Below, in pieces: positions 35,303 to 44,546 of a DNA stretch of 64,000 nt (position 1 is its first letter; every line of letters starts with the position of its first letter). The notes under the pieces were generated by a model that worked only from the letters and a program-made list of their open reading frames with translations, made no database searches and had not been told where the DNA came from. The stretch is from Niabella drilacis (GTDB lineage Bacteria; Bacteroidota; Bacteroidia; Chitinophagales; Chitinophagaceae). The stretch covers positions 1 through 64,000 of the forward strand of contig NZ_FMZO01000008.1 of the NCBI RefSeq assembly GCF_900101395.1. The letters are read 5' to 3'. The position numbers were made by a program, and so were the translations under genes.

Positions 35303-35986
35303 ATGAAGGCTATTACTCTAAAATATATTATAGCAATTATTGCTTTTTCTTTTTTTCAAAATAAAATGTACGCACAGGCTGTTAATTGGGAAAATACGTC
35401 TAAACAAAACAAGAACCTCTTACATGCTAATATTGGCGCAGAATATGGCGTAACGGCTGGTTTGGGCTATCATCGCTTAATACCCATTAAAAAATTTCCT
35501 TTATGGATTGGGGGCGAATTTTCTGTGCCATCAGGAAATCAATTGGCAGATGATTTTAAGGTTAGGTTAGGTACACATATAAGGATTGTTGCATTAGATC
35601 ATTTTCAATTTTCAGCGAGAGTTCAGGGTATAGCAAGGCGGTATCACAATCAGTCGGTTACACTTTTCAATTTTGGAAGTGATTTTGCCGGAACACTGGG
35701 CTATTATCGAAAACATTGGTTTTTGGGAGCTGAAGCCGGTTTTGATAAAGCCATTGTTACACACTTTAAACACAGTGATTGGTACAAAAATAATATCTAT
35801 GATAATGTGCAGGATGGCTGGTATGAGCCGGCAACCGGGGGCAATTTTTATTATGGATTGCAAGGCGGCTTTTCTATGAAAAAAACAGATATTACTCTCA
35901 AAACAGGGAAAGTTTTACAGCAGAGTTTTCAATCACAGCCATTGCTACCATTTTATGGACAACTTGGAGTGAATTTTAGCTTTTGA
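35303..35986 (+). CDS. Predicted outer-membrane beta-barrel protein
   Basis: 227 residues with a signal peptide ending MYAQA. The mature part has alternating amphipathic strands rich in Gly and aromatics (IGAEYGVTAGLGYHRL, LWIGGEFSVPSGNQLA, GNFYYGLQGGFSMKK) and ends in LPFYGQLGVNFSF with a C-terminal Phe, the signature of an outer-membrane barrel folded by BAM. No family name can be given. It follows the hydrolase by 8 bases, the last intact gene of the island. Confidence 0.65.
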   Translation: MKAITLKYIIAIIAFSFFQNKMYAQAVNWENTSKQNKNLLHANIGAEYGVTAGLGYHRLIPIKKFPLWIGGEFSVPSGNQLADDFKVRLGTHIRIVALDHFQFSARVQGIARRYHNQSVTLFNFGSDFAGTLGYYRKHWFLGAEAGFDKAIVTHFKHSDWYKNNIYDNVQDGWYEPATGGNFYYGLQGGFSMKKTDITLKTGKVLQQSFQSQPLLPFYGQLGVNFSF

Positions 35987-36038
35987 AACGATTGAATAGG
36001 ATAAAGAATTATTAAACATTCTAAAATTTGAAGAAATT

Positions 36039-36296
36039 ATGAAATTCATATTCAATAAAACAATTTTATGTGTAACACTTTTTTGCTATTCGTTTGGCTT
36101 ACTAACTGCACAGACAAATAAAAAATATTCAAAGGAAGTTGAAATTAAAATACAACAAGTTGAACAAAATTTGGCAAGTTGGGTAGAAATAGAAAATACA
36201 CCAAAATGGAATTTGCAGGAAAGAATGAATTATTACAAAATAAAAGGAATAAGCATTGCGGTGATTAGGGATTATAAAATTGACTGGGATTTTTAG
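36039..36296 (+). pseudogene. Truncated beta-lactamase-like serine hydrolase (5' end)
   Basis: 85 codons remain: a signal peptide (ending LLTAQT), a helical stretch, then LQERMNYYKIKGISIAVIRDYKIDWDF and a stop. The segment KGISIAVIRDYKI is the start of the class C beta-lactamase/serine hydrolase domain, which should run another 300 or more residues with SxxK and YxN motifs; these are missing. The break is at about 36293, the right edge of the AT-rich island. Confidence 0.65.
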
Positions 36297-36373
36297 TTTT
36301 AAAAATGTTGGCAGTATTCTTTATAATTCAACAAGTTCATAGGTTGGTTATGAATCAAATTAAAATTTATAAT

Positions 36374-36399
36374 GCCGAAGTATTCTTCGGCTTTTTTTT
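36374..36399 (+). terminator. Rho-independent terminator
   Basis: A perfect 7-bp stem GCCGAAG (36374-36380) / CTTCGGC (36385-36391) with a TATT loop and a run of eight T. It probably ended the gene truncated at 36296 or the island operon. Confidence 0.8.
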
Positions 36400-36771
36400 A
36401 TTTGGAGCGCCGCAGATCGCAGGCGTACCGGCGGAGCTGCTGATGAACAATACAGGATTAAAAGTAGTGGTGGAAATTGATGCATTATTCGCTGTGCATT
36501 GCAAAAGGAAATTCCGGGTTGGAAATTTTAATGTTTATCCATAAATAGCAGGAACATATAGCCGCAACCCTAATTGGCTGCTGTCTGTATGCTTGCACCC
36601 CCATAAATTATCTTAATTCGCCTGCGGCCAACAATGTGTCTTTTATAGAGCAGAAGTACAAATATATTTTATCCAACAGTTGTTGAAACGGGCTCCGTAA
36701 GAAAATCAGGATGTAAATTGTGTTCTTTATACCTGAAAGGGCCCGATTTATAAAAATTTAAACAACTTCAG
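36400..36771. other. Intergenic region without gene
   Basis: A frame crosses 36305-36544 but has no recognisable content and runs over the terminator. The composition returns to host style here. I see no other feature. Confidence 0.4.
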
Positions 36772-37929
36772 ATGATGGGAATCAGGACAATGACCGTTAT
36801 CACAGTTCTTCTGGTTTTGAGTGCCGGCAGGGGCCGGGCGCAGAAATTTTATTTTAAAGATGTTTCCAAACTATCAGGGTTTACCAATGCAAAGGGTATT
36901 CACCAGGATGGCAATTTAGCATTGTGCAGGGATCGCAGCGGTAATTTATGGGGGATTTTCGGACATACCGCGAAGGGGGAACTGAAAGTATGGAAAGGTG
37001 CTTCGGCTGACCGAATGCATTACCGTTATGATGCGGCGCTGAATTTTAAACTGGGGGCAGCCGGGCTCGCGTTTGATAATATCCCTTATCCTGATGGACC
37101 AAAATCCCGGGGGCAGATCTGGCCCCTCGGTTTATACATAGATTCTAATGATACCTTTTATTGTTATATACATAATGAAACGGGATGGTACGCGGGAGGT
37201 ACGGGCTATACCATTAATGAACAATTTGAAGGAGAACCTGATTTTCGTCATATTGGCCTAATGACATCAATAGATCACGGACACACGTGGAATTTTGACG
37301 GGTGGATTATAACGGCTCAGGAAAAGAGTTATTCCACCAGGTATTTGCCTGATCCGCAATTGAAAGGAGGGCAGGAAGGACCGGAATATGCATTGGGGGC
37401 CGGGGACTGCAGCTTGTTTGAAAACCCCAATGATGAATACCTGTACCTGTTTTATACAAAAATTTATACGAAGAACGGCACATTCACTGACAGCACCTGC
37501 GTAGCCAGAGCGCTGAAGAAGTCTCCCGGGACCTGGAATAAATGGTACAATGGCGCGTGGACACAACCCGCTAATAACGGGCTTGAGTCCCCGATCTATG
37601 GGCATCAGGGCTATGGACCGTCTGTAGCATGGAGCAGGTATTTAAAAAAGTATATTATCGTCTCCAGCTACCGGGCAGGTTGGGATCCCAAAGGCAAATG
37701 CTCTCTTCAGCTATCTGTTTGCAGTGATTGGGAAAATCAGCAATGGACCCCACCTGAATTACTGGATGCCTGCAAAGGGGATACGCTGATTGTTCCGTCG
37801 GTTTATTTGACGATTACGAATACGTATACCTCCGGCAATATTAAAGTAGTGGGCAAGACTTTCAGCATATTCCATAATTTATGGGCGAATGATATTAAAA
37901 GGGTGGAGGTGACCACGCGCAAAATGTAA
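36772..37929 (+). CDS. Secreted Asp-box beta-propeller protein
   Basis: 385 residues with a signal peptide ending GRAQ (about residue 24). The mature protein has repeated W/G-rich strands, an Asp box SIDHGHTWNF at about 164 (SxDxGxTW, as in sialidases), and stretches such as GAGDCSLFENPNDEYLYLFY and KYIIVSSYRAGWDP seen in five-bladed propeller glycosidases (GH43/GH117-like). It could be a glycoside hydrolase or sialidase-like protein; I cannot place it in a family. The nearest genes downstream are unrelated barrel proteins across a repeat-rich gap. Confidence 0.6.
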   Translation: MMGIRTMTVITVLLVLSAGRGRAQKFYFKDVSKLSGFTNAKGIHQDGNLALCRDRSGNLWGIFGHTAKGELKVWKGASADRMHYRYDAALNFKLGAAGLAFDNIPYPDGPKSRGQIWPLGLYIDSNDTFYCYIHNETGWYAGGTGYTINEQFEGEPDFRHIGLMTSIDHGHTWNFDGWIITAQEKSYSTRYLPDPQLKGGQEGPEYALGAGDCSLFENPNDEYLYLFYTKIYTKNGTFTDSTCVARALKKSPGTWNKWYNGAWTQPANNGLESPIYGHQGYGPSVAWSRYLKKYIIVSSYRAGWDPKGKCSLQLSVCSDWENQQWTPPELLDACKGDTLIVPSVYLTITNTYTSGNIKVVGKTFSIFHNLWANDIKRVEVTTRKM

Positions 37930-37967
37930 GAAATGAGTGGCTTTTTTTTGAAAAAAGCCGGTAGGGG

Positions 37968-38180
37968 GCAGGGCGAACGCATCTGATTGCAATATTGATC
38001 CGCTCCGGGGGGCATTGTGTTTATAACAGATGTATTATTTTCATCAACCAGGCTCCCCGGGGAGCTCGTGTTTGTTTGAGCCTGCCGATGTTACGCGGGT
38101 TCCTGGGAGCCGGGGTTTCTCTTTAACACCCTGCCACAAGCCGGTGCACTTACAGTGCCTGATCATGTTGCTGCTTCCCT
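37968..38180 (+). repeat. Four-hairpin composite intergenic repeat, copy B
   Basis: Contains the blocks in the order seen in copies A and C: GCGAACGCATCTGATT, degenerate GCTCC...GGGGC, the perfect palindrome GCTCCCCGGGGAGC, GTTACGCGGG...GGAGCCGGGG, TTCTCTTTAACACC, and GCACT-TAC-AGTGC. It ends 15 bases before the second 132-bp repeat. Confidence 0.75.
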
Positions 38181-38195
38181 TCTTTTTTCCGATTG

Positions 38196-38327
38196 ATAAT
38201 AAGCCGGCATCAAAATTATTTCTTTTCTCGGTCAGTGAGGACACTGACCGTGGCGTGGTCCGTGGTTTGTGTCCTCACAAACCACTAGTAATTACGCATT
38301 TTAATAAAATTGATTCCGGTTCATTAT
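38196..38327 (+). repeat. 132-bp structured repeat, copy 2
   Basis: 130 of 132 bases are identical to 20975-21106, including both hairpins and their complementary loops. The two differences lie between the hairpins. The rest of the 37930-38612 gap shows nothing further. Confidence 0.85.
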
Positions 38328-38612
38328 GAGATGCATTTGCCCCGGGAGTAACGATGCCGTCAATCAAATTGCCATATTCTGTAAGGAAGGAATTGGCGCC
38401 CTCTTTCTAAAGCCGCCGCGACGTTTTCCGGGTCGATGAACTACGGGTTAAATCAGAATGGATGGGTACATGTGCTCCTGCACTGAGCAGGCAGCTTCAT
38501 TACCTGGTATAAATAGCCGGTCCGTTAAGTGGAACGGGTTCTTTGTTAATTGGCCGTGCTGCCGGCAGCCTGATCATTGCAGTTTTGCTGTGTCAATTAA
38601 ACAAAAATCAAA

Positions 38613-39194
38613 ATGATGAAAAAGACACTTCTGGGATTGGGCATTGTTTTAGGTACAATGGCGTCCGCACAATCTGCAACCGGGCCCCGATTCGGTATCA
38701 AAGCCGGTGGCAACCTTTCCACTTTAACCCATGAGGAGGCACGATCTAAAGCCGGTTTCCACGCAGGCGTGTTTATGAACGCTTCTGTCGCCCGGAATTT
38801 CAACATCCAGCCGGAGGTCGTGTATAGTGCGCAGGGGGCTACAACGGACGATAAAAATAATGTAAAGAACAATAGGTACAATCTCAATTACATTAATGTA
38901 CCGATAATGCTCCAGTACTACGCGATACCGGCGTTTTACCTGGAAGCAGGTCCGGAATTTGGTTTCCTGGTAAGTGCCAGGAACAGATACGAATTTGAGG
39001 GAGAAACTATAACAGAAGACCAGAAACAGTACACCAGATCGTTCAATGCCGGTATAGGATTGGGAGGCGGTTACCGGTTTACACCCGGCTTTAGCGCTTA
39101 TGCCCGTTTTAATGCAGGATTAGCCAGTATGTCCAAAAACAACAACGGGATGAAGCAGAATAACTTCTCTTTAGGGGTAAGTTATATGTTCTGA
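38613..39194 (+). CDS. Porin family outer-membrane beta-barrel protein (first of a tandem pair)
   Basis: 193 residues, signal peptide 1-20 ending ASAQS. Eight amphipathic strands are visible in GPRFGIKAGGNLSTLTHEE, AGVFMNASVARNFNIQPEVV, LNYINVPIMLQYY, FYLEAGPEFGFLV and YRFTPGFSAYARFNAGL, ending FSLGVSYMF with a C-terminal aromatic, as in the PorT/OprF-like Bacteroidota family (outer membrane protein beta-barrel domain). About half the residues match the next gene, so the pair arose by tandem duplication. Role unknown. Confidence 0.85.
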   Translation: MMKKTLLGLGIVLGTMASAQSATGPRFGIKAGGNLSTLTHEEARSKAGFHAGVFMNASVARNFNIQPEVVYSAQGATTDDKNNVKNNRYNLNYINVPIMLQYYAIPAFYLEAGPEFGFLVSARNRYEFEGETITEDQKQYTRSFNAGIGLGGGYRFTPGFSAYARFNAGLASMSKNNNGMKQNNFSLGVSYMF

Positions 39195-39319
39195 TAAGAA
39201 GAACCTATATAAATGGCCGGTTGGCTATGGCTGGTATTGCATATGGATTGGAGCGTTAGCCGGTACCAACGGTAGTAAAATCAATCAAATCGAAAATATT
39301 TTTACAAAGATTTCAAAGC

Positions 39320-39919
39320 ATGAAAAAAGTATTCTTGGGAGTAGGTGTTATTTTATGTACAATGGCATCCGCACAGTCTGCACCCGGGCTGCGATTCGGT
39401 ATCAAAGCGGGAGGTAATCTTTCCGGGTTAACCAACACAAAGAAGGCGGCAGGTATGGATATGCAGTCTAAAACGGGTTTCCATGCAGGTGTAATGATGA
39501 ATGCACCCATTGCCCGGTGTTTCAGTATTCAGCCGGAAGTCCTGTACAGCGGGCAGGGCGCTAAAGAAAAAAACAGCAATGTTCGGTTAAGGTGGAATTT
39601 AGGATACATCAATGTACCGGTGATGTTCCGGTATCATGCCACACCCGGGGTTTATATAGAAGCAGGCCCGGAGGTTGGCTTATTGACAAGCTCGAAATTC
39701 AGGTACAAATTTGAAGGAGAATCCATGACTGAAGACGCTAAAAAGGGAACGAAATCATTCAGCTTCGGTATGGGACTGGGCGCCGGCTACCGGTTTACAC
39801 CCAACCTCAGCATCAACGCACGTTATACCGCGGGGTTTTCCGACATAATTAAGAAGAATACGGATGCTGCTGCTGTTAAGAATAGAAGCACCTCCTTAGG
39901 AATTGGCTATACTTTCTGA
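39320..39919 (+). CDS. Porin family outer-membrane beta-barrel protein (second of a tandem pair)
   Basis: 199 residues, paralogous to the preceding gene along its whole length: MASAQSAPGLRFGIKAGGNL versus MASAQSATGPRFGIKAGGNL, and conserved LGYINVPVMFRYHA, YIEAGPEVGLL, GLGAGYRFTPNLSINARY and a final LGIGYTF. It carries a few extra residues in the loop after GGNLSGLT. Signal peptide ends ASAQS. Separate leader of 125 bp, so it may be expressed independently. Confidence 0.85.
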   Translation: MKKVFLGVGVILCTMASAQSAPGLRFGIKAGGNLSGLTNTKKAAGMDMQSKTGFHAGVMMNAPIARCFSIQPEVLYSGQGAKEKNSNVRLRWNLGYINVPVMFRYHATPGVYIEAGPEVGLLTSSKFRYKFEGESMTEDAKKGTKSFSFGMGLGAGYRFTPNLSINARYTAGFSDIIKKNTDAAAVKNRSTSLGIGYTF

Positions 39920-40972
39920 AAAAGAAAAATAGCATTAATAATAACGAATAACACCGGCATGGAGGTGGAAAATTCCAACGTCAATTTCATGATGACAGTT
40001 CCTGGTGCTTCCCCGCCTGCCATTGATTCCTGAAAAAAATAAGGATGCAGCACCGGTTCGGTCTGGCAGGGCACGGTTACAGAAAATAGTAAGCCAGCGA
40101 GGCCTTAAAATGAATATCAGGAAAGATAACACCACTGCCGTAGTAGCTCAAGCCACAGGTTTCAGCGGGACCCGGACATTGACAGACAATACTTTTAAGG
40201 CTAACTTTTTGGTCGGGTGTTAAAGCCCCGGCTAAGGGGGATTATTCCCGGACAGGAAAACGATCAGGGGGGAAGAGAATAACGGCAAATTTATCCGCCG
40301 GGACCCGGAACCGGGTCAGACTTAACCATAATAGCTGATTTCAGTATGGGAGTTCCTTACTGATCCGGATCTTTCTGTTGAAAGGCTGGCGCCCGCAATA
40401 GTCATGAGTAAGGCTGCCATTTAAACAAAGCTGAAAGCTCTTGCCGATAACACCCCTGAGGTTTTTTGAGGCGTTTAATAGGTGATCTTTAACTACGGGT
40501 AAGGCGCATCGCCTGATATGTTTTCCGGCCCGGTGTTCAATAGCGCTTTATCCCATTTTACCCAGAAGAAGAGCGTGCCTGTACTCAAAAAGAGCAGCCA
40601 CTATTATTGAGTCGGTTTGTCCGTAGTAAGGACGCTCCAGCCTGCTGTACAAGGCGCCTGGCGGGGTCGCATACCTGTTATCAAAAGCGGATGGGCCCGG
40701 TAGCAAGCACCGGATTCATAGGGCACGGACCAACGGTTATCGTATTTTTGCGGTGTAAACCCTGTGGTCAGAAAAGTACATTGGCAGAGGAAATGGTGCG
40801 TATAAGAAAGACAGCGCAAAGGCCGATGAACGGAGACGCCTTCCGGGAAGGTGCTTGAAAGACAGGGACGCCCCCCGTGCCGGTGGATAAAAGAACGGGA
40901 GGAGCCGCGGCCCGGATCAGCCCGGTAAACCTGCAACGGCATTATCGTAAATTGCATTTTAAAAACAACCGG
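39920..40972. other. Gene-free stretch
   Basis: About 1 kb with host-like composition. Several open frames up to about 120 codons occur on both strands, but none has a plausible start, domain or family resemblance. I see no hairpin repeats like those elsewhere; it may be a decayed gene. Confidence 0.4.
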
Positions 40973-42388
40973 ATGGTTTATTTCGCTGTTTTAAAAGAGA
41001 GATTTATTAAAGCCTGCTTTACACTGTTAGGGATCCTGATCCCAAATTCAATTTTTGCTCAATCGGTACCCCTGCCTAATGCGGCACAGGTAGCCTGGCA
41101 GGAGGCTGAATTGGGTGTGGTTTTTCATTACGACCTGCATGTGTTTGATACCGCCAAATATGAACAAGCTGTCAACCGTATAAAGCCGGTGCCGGACTAC
41201 AATATCTTTAAGCCCGGGAAGCTGGATGTGGAGCAATGGGTACTTGCTGCAAAAAGCGCAGGTGCAAAGTTTGCTATGATAACGGCAACGCATGAAACAG
41301 GCTTTGCACTTTATCAAAGCGATGTGAACCCTTATTGCATGAAGGCGCTGAACTGGAAGGGCGGGCGCGGTGACCTGGTTAAAGATTTTGTAGCTGCCTG
41401 CCGCAAGCATGGTATAAAACCGGGAGTGTATATCGGTATCCGCTGGAATTCATTGCTGGGTGTACATGATTTTAAAATCGAAGGCAGCGGTGCCATGCAA
41501 AAGGAACGGCAGGCTTATTATAACCAAATGGTAGAGGGCATGGTTACCGAAATATGTACCCGTTACGGCCCCCTGTTTGAAATATGGTTTGATGGCGGCG
41601 CCAGCAGCCCGGACAAAGGCGCACCGGATGTATTGCCAATAGTAAAAAAATATCAGCCCGGTTGTTTGTTTTATCATAACGATCAGCTGGCCGAAGCGAG
41701 GTGGGGAGGCTCTGAAACCGGCACGGTTCCCTATCCATGCTGGTCTACATTCCCCTATAACCATACCGGCTCAGGGGAGAGCGCTATCCCGGGCATTTCA
41801 AAAAATGACTACGCACTGCTGAAAGAGGGGGATATGAACGGGAAGTATTATATGCCTGCTATGGCCGATGCTCCACTGAGGGGTTATGGAGGCAGGCATG
41901 AATGGTTTTGGGAGCCCGGCGATGAAAAACATATCTATCCTTTGAAAGATTTAGTGGATATGTATTACCATTCGGTAGGCCGCAATGCTACACTGATACT
42001 GGGTCTTACACCCGATAATACCGGGTTGTTACCGGAACCGGATGTACAACGGTTAAAGGAATTTGGAGCAGCAATAAGAAAGCGCTTTGATAAACCCGTT
42101 GCCGCATCAAAGGGCTCCGGGAGCACAATACAGCTCGTATGGCCTGTTGCAAAACCTGTTAACCAGCTGGTAATACAGGAAGCCATAGAAAACGGGCAAA
42201 GAGTAAAACGCTTTTCAGTAGAAGCATGGGTAAATGGCAAATGGGTAAAACAGGTAGCGGGTACCGCCATCGGCAATAAATTTATTTACGTATTAAAGCA
42301 GCCGGTCATCACTTCCAGGTTGCGGCTGAATATTGAAGCGGCTTTTGACAAGCCCATCATAAAAAATTTCTCGGCATATAGCTTTTAG
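40973..42388 (+). CDS. Alpha-L-fucosidase-like GH29 enzyme
   Basis: 471 residues from ATG 40973; an upstream in-frame start would place 32 unlikely residues before the signal peptide (ILIPNSIFAQ). The barrel shows LGVVFHYDLHVF, AKFAMITATHETGFALYQ and LFEIWFDGGASSPDKGAPD, where Asp207 is the expected nucleophile. A C-terminal F5/8-type beta-sandwich occupies about 365-471. The motifs differ from the 3254 enzyme (for example HYDLH in place of HWGLY), so it belongs to another GH29 subgroup, perhaps with different linkage preference. It stands alone with long flanks. Confidence 0.85.
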   Translation: MVYFAVLKERFIKACFTLLGILIPNSIFAQSVPLPNAAQVAWQEAELGVVFHYDLHVFDTAKYEQAVNRIKPVPDYNIFKPGKLDVEQWVLAAKSAGAKFAMITATHETGFALYQSDVNPYCMKALNWKGGRGDLVKDFVAACRKHGIKPGVYIGIRWNSLLGVHDFKIEGSGAMQKERQAYYNQMVEGMVTEICTRYGPLFEIWFDGGASSPDKGAPDVLPIVKKYQPGCLFYHNDQLAEARWGGSETGTVPYPCWSTFPYNHTGSGESAIPGISKNDYALLKEGDMNGKYYMPAMADAPLRGYGGRHEWFWEPGDEKHIYPLKDLVDMYYHSVGRNATLILGLTPDNTGLLPEPDVQRLKEFGAAIRKRFDKPVAASKGSGSTIQLVWPVAKPVNQLVIQEAIENGQRVKRFSVEAWVNGKWVKQVAGTAIGNKFIYVLKQPVITSRLRLNIEAAFDKPIIKNFSAYSF

Positions 42389-43089
<701 letters not shown>

Positions 43090-43128
43090 ACGCTCCCTGT
43101 ATCGTTTTATATATCAGGCAGCATCCCT

Positions 43129-43156
43129 GCCTCAAAGAAAGCGGGGGGCTTCCGCT
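43129..43156 (-). terminator. Probable terminator of the fibre-like operon
   Basis: On the minus strand AGCGG (43156-43152) pairs with CCGCT (43144-43140), followed by TTCTTTG. It begins 2 bases after the stop of the adhesin-like gene. The stem is short, so support is moderate. Confidence 0.45.
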
Positions 43157-43157
43157 A

Positions 43158-44546
43158 TCAGGGTGCTACAAAACTATAGGTTACGGTGGTACTATAGGTG
43201 CCGGGCGGTTTGCCTAATACCTGGGAAACCTTGTCGGGAGGAACGCTGTATTGAAGTCCCACCTGCCGGTCGATGACCGGTGCCGAAGCGGATATGATTT
43301 TCTGCGCGGTGGGTGAGAGGGTGATCGTTGATACGGACGGATCGCCGGTACCGGAGGATATGGAAATGCAACTTACGGGAATTGTGTTGCTGCCATTGAC
43401 GAGATTGGACGAAGACGCTTTTACATAGATGTCGTAGGGGGTGGTTTTACTGACCGTGAGGGCATTGTTCAAACTGGTTGACACCCCGTTTTTATAATCG
43501 TTCAGGCTGCTGAAAGATACCGTTACATCACTGTTGTTTACGCGAAGCTCTCCGAGGTCTGCTACATTGATGGTTAGAGCAGAAGCTTGCTGGATGGCTG
43601 TAGCCCGCGGTGTTGTGCCTGCGTCAAAAGCTTCATAGTTCAGGGTTGTTGTATAAGTCCCTTTTTGAATAAAGCCAGATCGCAATTGGGCAGGCGACAG
43701 GGTATAGTTTATCGTATTGGTTTGCTTATTGCCAATAGGAATGGTATAGCCGCCTGCCGGAGATAGATTCTGGTAGGAGGAGCTCAATGCAATGCCGGAA
43801 CCAGAAACGGGGGCAGATACATTGGCGGATACGTTATTGGTGCTGGTATTGGGATTGGCGGCCCCGGGGTAGCCGTTGCTGTATGCGAAATTGGCCGCTG
43901 CGGTTTTTACCCGGAGCCCGAGGGGGACGGTATAGGTAAAAGGAAGGGAATGGCTGCTGCTCAGCGCGGTATTCCGGAAATAATTAAGATTATCTAATGT
44001 TGCCGTTATATTAGCGGGCGTGGAAGCCACCATAAAAGGATTTACAATAACGGTCAGGCTCGCCGGGTAAGTGCCTGCACCAAGGCAAAGCGCCCCCCCG
44101 GGCGTTGTGAAGGTAAGATTAGCGGTGTATGTGCCCGCCTTCCATGCATAATTGATCATTTCTGTCTGAGGAAGACGATAGCGGATCGTTACCGCCCCGC
44201 CGCTTACCAGGGATATTAGCGCGGAATACAGGGCCTGGTCTGATGTAGAAAGGGAACGCTCTGTTACGGAAGATCCCAGGCTTACATTGGGGCCTATTGC
44301 TGTAATGAGTAATTTTATTTTGGATAGAATAGATGGTGTAAGCGTTGGTGAAAAGTCTGCATTTGCCCGCACCCGTACATAAGCACCTAATGCCAAAAGG
44401 CAGCTATTGGCCGTAAAAGTATTATTGCTTACCGCCACTTCAGTTGCGATATTGCTGTTATTGATCGTTAGTACGGGATTTTGCCCTTTACCGGGGATCG
44501 TCAGAAAGAAGCACAATGACAAAACATAAAAGCCGTGCTTAGTCAT
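43158..44546 (-). CDS. Adhesin-like secreted protein with C-terminal pilin-like domain
   Basis: 462 residues with a signal peptide (about 1-21, GKGQ). Three all-beta regions can be told apart: about 22-185, 190-340 and 345-462. The last is clearly related to the 184-residue protein at 45427: DVTVSFSSLNDYKNGVST versus DVTLTFATLADYQNGVST, and QVLGKPPGTYSTTVTYSFVAP at the end versus QILGKEPDTYTVALTYSITNP. A pilin domain behind extra N-terminal domains is the plan of chaperone-usher tip adhesins. No lipobox, so it is unlike type V pilins. Overlaps the chaperone gene by 8 bases. Function is inferred from architecture. Confidence 0.6.
   Translation of the reverse strand: MTKHGFYVLSLCFFLTIPGKGQNPVLTINNSNIATEVAVSNNTFTANSCLLALGAYVRVRANADFSPTLTPSILSKIKLLITAIGPNVSLGSSVTERSLSTSDQALYSALISLVSGGAVTIRYRLPQTEMINYAWKAGTYTANLTFTTPGGALCLGAGTYPASLTVIVNPFMVASTPANITATLDNLNYFRNTALSSSHSLPFTYTVPLGLRVKTAAANFAYSNGYPGAANPNTSTNNVSANVSAPVSGSGIALSSSYQNLSPAGGYTIPIGNKQTNTINYTLSPAQLRSGFIQKGTYTTTLNYEAFDAGTTPRATAIQQASALTINVADLGELRVNNSDVTVSFSSLNDYKNGVSTSLNNALTVSKTTPYDIYVKASSSNLVNGSNTIPVSCISISSGTGDPSVSTITLSPTAQKIISASAPVIDRQVGLQYSVPPDKVSQVLGKPPGTYSTTVTYSFVAP

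Larger units (their letters stand above)
29839..36400. mobile_element. Integrative island inserted at tRNA-Lys, partly decayed
   Basis: Base composition switches to clearly AT-rich just after the tRNA and returns to the GC-richer host style near 36400. At the tRNA end is a serine-recombinase remnant running towards the tRNA; at the other end is a truncated gene and a terminator. Between are seven cargo genes on the plus strand. No second copy of the tRNA 3' end was found near 36300-36600, so the right attachment site is lost or different. Boundaries are approximate. Confidence 0.6.

Noticed and set aside
36305-36544. 79-codon frame after the broken serine hydrolase
   Set aside because: It crosses a strong terminator with a run of T and has low-complexity Phe-rich content.
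38044-38244. Minus-strand frame over the composite repeat
   Set aside because: It overlaps two intergenic repeat elements and has no protein features.
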